Positions 63,981 to 64,000 of a DNA stretch of 64,000 nt are shown here, piece after piece. Position 1 is the stretch's first letter. Each line of letters opens with the position of its first letter. The position numbers were made by a program, and so were the translations under genes. A model generated the notes under the pieces. The model was not told where the DNA came from. It saw nothing but the letters and a program-made list of their open reading frames with translations, and ran no database searches. The DNA is from Gracilibacillus kekensis (GTDB taxonomy: Bacteria > Bacillota > Bacilli > Bacillales > Amphibacillaceae): contig NZ_FRCZ01000007.1 in NCBI RefSeq assembly GCF_900143085.1, forward strand, positions 124,001 through 188,000, given 5' to 3'.

Positions 63981-64000
63981 GCGTTTGCAGTTCATATTTT

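Overview
The window is AT-rich chromosomal DNA of a low-GC Gram-positive rod, most likely a moderately halophilic member of the Bacillaceae (Gracilibacillus, Oceanobacillus or Virgibacillus type; the genus is a guess). The reasons are strong AAGGAGG-type ribosome sites, many TTG and GTG starts, a complete ectoine operon (ectABC), Bacillus small proteins (YtzI, YueI), a type 2 isopentenyl-diphosphate isomerase, and sites matching GlnR/TnrA, CodY, Fur, PerR and ArgR consensus sequences. No phage, transposase, tRNA, rRNA or CRISPR array was seen.

Layout. 1-603: end of a fructose PTS permease. 977-4226: nitrogen operon (amt, a DUF294 nucleotidyltransferase, a DnaQ-like exonuclease and a GlnR-like regulator cut off after its DNA-binding domain) behind two GlnR/TnrA palindromes. 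4268-10337: AIM24 protein, small membrane protein, two lipoproteins and an AbgT transporter with an exact CodY box. 10563-17339: MoxR/DUF58/DUF4350/DUF4129 cluster with RDD and SpoIIM-like membrane proteins. 17550-19855: TetR/MFS efflux pair. 20399-28273: pepT, fni with a flavoprotein, a CwlK-like peptidase, ilvD and an amino-acid oxidase. 28458-32792: TrpX-type ABC transporter and an aminotransferase. 33430-38174: yueI, ectABC, katA. 38275-38403: a candidate Fur-controlled small RNA. 38861-46632: ABC ATPase, BASS transporter, small membrane proteins, alcohol dehydrogenase, Ohr, MFS and signal peptidase. 46694-51386: TPP riboswitch, thiD-thiM-thiE, DJ-1 protein, DUF456 protein and pdxK. 51578-54910: ABC-2 exporter, DUF4064 and DUF4349 proteins. 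55254-63936: argGH and carAB-argF, together the route from ornithine to arginine.

Three things stand out between the genes. (1) Seven large hairpin elements with a conserved asymmetric core, six of them in convergent pairs, one pair being a copy of another. (2) Arrays of 8-9 bp words spaced about 20.5-21 bp apart: one word family occurs twice, the other twice as arrays plus once as a single inverted pair. One array lies in the 5' leader between the TPP-riboswitch terminator and thiD. (3) The Fur-box/sigma-A promoter/terminator unit upstream of katA, which looks like an iron-regulated small RNA with three C-rich motifs, similar in design to FsrA. This is my best candidate for an undescribed regulatory element.

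All calls come from reading the sequence and from memory of protein families; no database search was run.
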